The notes below the pieces were generated by a model, which had not been told where the DNA came from, ran no database searches, and saw only the letters and a program-made list of their open reading frames with translations. Positions 56,727 to 59,618 of a stretch of DNA of 59,618 bases are shown here, piece by piece. Where the stretch lies: NCBI GenBank assembly GCA_018657625.1, contig JABHWU010000114.1:1-59618 (forward strand), read 5' to 3'. The translations under genes and the position numbers were made by a program. Numbering within the stretch: position 1 is the stretch's first letter; each line of letters opens with the position of its first letter. The stretch is from Deltaproteobacteria bacterium (lineage in GTDB: Bacteria > SAR324 > XYD2-FULL-50-16).

Positions 56727-58725
56727 GTGTTCATTTTGATAAAGATCGGTGTCAAGCTGTATCTCACTGTCTTTTTCCCAAAGGTAAGGGTACCTGACCT
56801 CAAGGATTGTTTAATGATACCAACTTGTAGACTAACCTCAAATTTGTTCCAGGGAAAATCGTATTAGTCTCATTCAATTCATCACAAAGATGAGTAATTG
56901 AAAAATCGTCTTTTCTATTCACAAAATGATGAAGTTCCACCGTCAATGTGTTCTCTTTTTCATTTGGGAAAATATTGACTTCATTTGAATATAACGCCTG
57001 TAAAAGACTTCTTGCCTCTTTGGGTTGAGACATCTTTTTACGCAGGATATTGGACATCGCCGTTTCCGCCCTGTAAGCAATCATTTTTATGGTATCTATA
57101 AAGTATTTACTTTTCGTATTCAGTCGTTTGAAATGATCTTCCTCAGGGAGTTCAGAAATCATAATATGCCGACTGGTTTCCTTACGTTCTTTTTTTAAAA
57201 TTTACACTTCATCTTACAATTCTTCAATTTCTTCTTTTAACTCCGCTTTTTGTTGCTGATATTTTTCGATCCTTTTGGGATTAATCTCTTTTTTAAAACT
57301 CCTGATGGCAAATTCTACCAATCGTCTATTTAAAATGCCGACCTTACTTCGTACCTGACTATCGACTTATCTATATTTAGGATTTACCGCCTTTTTAGTG
57401 CCATCTATTTCTTCCACCTTATAGTCTATCAAAGCATCCAAATTATATTCTTGTCGCATATAACGAAAATAATTTTCCTGGGACCATCTGGAGAACATCG
57501 CAACGGAAATCAACATTAAATCGGATTTATTACTGATGTTTGATGCAGGGTTCGAGATAGTTTTCGCACTTCTCTTACCCACAAGCCATTGGAGAGCTTT
57601 GTGCCGCGCTCCGCTAAATTCATCTCTACCGTGTGCACACCGTTGAGTTTTATTTTTTGAAACCTAAATTCCTCTTCCGGCCAATCCTCACCGGGATATT
57701 TGTGGTAGGTTGTACAAGCGATTCTTTTCTCTTTCATTGTTTTAAAAAAACTGGACTATATCCTTCCCGATCAAAAACAATGAGAAAACGGTTCAAATAA
57801 ATATCGGCTAAAAGCTTTATTTCAGTCGGTTGATGGGGAACCACCTCTTCAAGTTGGGGGACGATTTCGTTTTCCAAAACCTTAATTAGACCGGAATTGA
57901 TTTCCTTGGTAACCTTAAAAAAGGGTTGGCCATCTAAGGCGTTTACCCAGTAATCTATCGTTGCCCGCAAACATTATTTGTTGCGTGCTACATATTGACG
58001 AAGAAGTTTCGTCTGGCTCCCGTTGTATACTCGGACATGCCCATCTACTAATAAGATACCAGCGCTTTCTGGTTCCGAATTCATCCAGTCGGAAGAAAGA
58101 TCAGACATCCAGACAACAGCGGTATCACCCGTCGAAAGAAGATTTATCTTTTCTCTTAATGTCTTTACCTCGGGAATACGATCCAAACCAAGTAATTTCC
58201 CCCATTCCCCGGGGGCTTGGGCTCTCAGAGATTCAATGGTTTTTACTCTACCCAAAGCCAAAAACGCCATCAGAAGAAAAATACTTTCCAGGCTATAAAA
58301 GCCTTCGGGGCCTTTATCTCTAAAGAGCTTAACACTGCGTAAAACACTATTCTTAGTGACGCCAAACGCTCTGATAATGTCAACTTGTTTGGCGTTGCCA
58401 TTAACACATAACTGACTGGTGAACATTCGAAACGTTTTTATATCGTCTTCGTCATGTGTAAATATAGGCATTTGCCAGTCGAAATATACAATTTTACCAT
58501 CCTCCTTCTTAAAAGAAATACTTGATGTAATACTCCTGACACCAGAGGGGAAAATGGGGAAATGCATCTGAGGCATGCTCTATTCTCTTTAAAATTGAAA
58601 CAAACAGTATGGAAATATCTTAGAAATTTAAGAAAAAGTTACCTTTTTATTTTCCTCTTATCAACACCCATTTGAGCCGGTCTTTTTAAAAAAAGTATCT
58701 TCTAAAGCGGGTAATAAATGAACAC
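56727..58725. mobile_element. Decayed insertion sequence with candidate 10-bp terminal inverted repeats
   Basis: gtgttcattt at 56727-56736 is repeated in inverse as aaatgaacac at 58716-58725. The 2.0-kb interval contains a single degraded transposase gene reading leftward. The repeat match stops at ten bases, so the ends are a proposal. The left end is 18 bp beyond the M15 gene and the right end is 43 bp from the end of a truncated XDH-type gene. No target duplication was identified. Confidence 0.5.
56800..58576 (-). pseudogene. Multiply disrupted transposase gene
   Basis: Reading leftward from 58576, continuous protein similarity passes through several frames. The pieces are: an N-terminal HTH part (VDIIRAFGVTKNSVLRSVKL, then FRDKGPEGFY); a jump to SLESIFLLMAFLALGRVKTI and GEWGKLLGLDRIPEVKTLRE, suggesting about 150 residues are lost; a frameshift near 57975 (CLRATIDYWVNALDGQPF); another near 57735 (FLIVFDREGYSPVFLKQ into EKRIACTTYHKYPGEDWPEE); another near 57540; an in-frame TAA after AVNPKYR at 57367; and two further stops near 57200-57215. 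The product was a large transposase of a type I know from various anaerobes, without a firm IS family name. Confidence 0.85.
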
Positions 58726-58768
58726 TGCAGCAATCAAAAAGTTTATGATAAGGGATCAGGTAATCTGA

Positions 58769-59486
58769 CTATCCTGATGCGTAGCTAAAACAAGCAACAC
58801 CTAAACCCCTGCGTTTCGAGCCCAACTTCTGTCCAGCGTATTCCTTTTTCTTTTCATCCCATCGGATCAACTTTTTACCTTTTTCAAGGCACTCTGTAAT
58901 CCCACAACTCAAAATGGGCAAGCCAGTACCTGGATTAATATCTCCGGGTTTAGCCACATTTTTTTAATCTAAATTCAACTTCATCGATACCTGCTTTCCT
59001 GGCGATATCATCCAGTGAACTTTCAAGTGCAAAGATTATCTGAGGTGCTCCAAAACCCCTCATCGCTCCAGCTGTTGGAATATTGGCATATACTGTCTTA
59101 ATACTATATCCGAAGGTCATTCGAGGGTATAGATAGTTTATCCAGCTAATTCCCGATTCCAGCACACTATGTCCATATGAAGCATATGCTCCGGTGATTG
59201 AAACAGCATCCGTGTGGCGTGCTACCATGGTGCCATCTTTTTTTATACCGGTTTTAAGTTTTACCTGCATTGGATGTCGATTCTGAGTACAAGTCATGCA
59301 CTCTTCTCTCGACATTGTTATCCTAACTGGTCTGCCATTCAGTTTCATCGTGAGAAAGCCGACCATCGGTTCCAAAACAGCATCCTGTTTATTGCCAAAC
59401 GCACCTCCAACATAGGGTTTTACAATCCTCACCCTGCTCCAGGTAATCCCAAGAGACTCGGCTACAATACGTCGCAATATCAGCAA
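58769..59486 (-). pseudogene. Fragment of a xanthine dehydrogenase-family molybdenum subunit gene
   Basis: The first piece (59486-58950) matches the molybdopterin-binding subunit of the XDH/aldehyde oxidase family: VRIVKPYVGGAFGNKQDAVL, SREECMTCTQNRHPMQVKLK and TAGAMRGFGAPQIIFALES, the substrate and cofactor region. One extra A in an A7 run (about 58960) throws the frame, and similarity resumes as VAKPGDINPGTGLPILSCGI up to FSYASG, where a TAG (58769-58771) ends it. The N-terminus is missing upstream of the first residue and about half of the C-terminus is missing downstream, where the insertion sequence begins. The homopolymer frameshift alone could be a sequencing error; the truncations cannot. 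Confidence 0.85.
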
Positions 59487-59618
59487 TTATGGATGAATTA
59501 TTTTTCGCAGTAATACCGGTCGATTCAGAGGTTTTCGTTATTTTTTTTTCGTAATATTAGCGCTACCCGCTGGACTCACTGAAATAATTTAGATACGCTT
59601 CATGAGAACTCAAAATTA
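59487..59618. other. Right-edge segment without recognisable gene
   Basis: All frames of the last 132 bp are interrupted. The segment should hold the upstream part of the XDH-type gene if that were intact, but no similarity is seen, so it is decayed or rearranged DNA. Confidence 0.4.

Overview
This AT-rich window comes from a Gram-negative bacterium. Envelope genes show this: a Tol system (a TolA-like C-terminus, TolB, a CpoB-like protein), an RlpA lipoprotein, an MltD-like transglycosylase, a PBP4-type peptidase, a GmhB-type heptose phosphatase and a YejM-like membrane hydrolase. Overall character suggests a proteobacterium or a former 'deltaproteobacterial' lineage, but no rRNA or other phylogenetic marker is present, so the assignment is loose. 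I saw no rRNA gene, tRNA gene or CRISPR array.

Layout. Positions 1-3110 hold the end of a tol operon. Positions 3235-5186 hold a diverged tandem repeat, a small secreted TPR protein and a YeeE/YedE sulfur-transport-type protein, closed by a bidirectional terminator shared with manC. Positions 5248-16101 are envelope and surface-sugar genes on alternating strands. Positions 16493-20139 encode a heterodimeric ABC exporter with one degenerate ATP site. Positions 20627-24575 hold a cNMP/PAS histidine kinase, an RNase Z-like hydrolase and a GcvA-like LysR regulator. Positions 25043-28113 hold a broken ABC-F gene, a secreted metzincin-like protein and a zinc-ribbon miniprotein. Positions 28207-31909 hold a two-component system divergent from an MsrA-MsrB fusion. 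Positions 32284-40262 hold an AEC permease, an HD-GYP protein, a CGGC-like protein, an MFS permease, a PBP4-type peptidase and guaB. Positions 40587-43632 hold a radical-SAM gene remnant and a REC-PAS-Hpt-CheA-like kinase. Positions 44454-49239 hold an HTH/PBP-like regulator, trpDCF and a dsrEFH (tusDCB) sulfur-relay set with a strong terminator. Positions 49364-56708 hold an acyl-CoA dehydrogenase, a DUF255-DsbD-like fusion, a TVP38-flavin oxidoreductase fusion and an M15 peptidase. From 56727 to the right edge the DNA is decayed: a frameshifted insertion sequence abuts a truncated molybdenum hydroxylase gene.

Themes. Sulfur and thiol chemistry recurs (YedE-like transporter, DsrEFH, MsrAB, DUF255-DsbD, TVP38-oxidoreductase). 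Signal transduction is rich: three kinases, one response regulator and an HD-GYP phosphodiesterase. Four loci are clear pseudogenes (ABC-F, radical SAM, transposase, XDH-type), and many intergenic gaps exceed 300 bp, which suggests ongoing gene loss. I found no cluster that I can confidently call a wholly new system. The most original items are the REC-PAS-Hpt-CheA-like kinase, the tiny gene translationally coupled to a histidine kinase, the duplicated leader before the TPR/YedE pair, the perfect dyad between the two redox fusion genes, and the IS/XDH junction.
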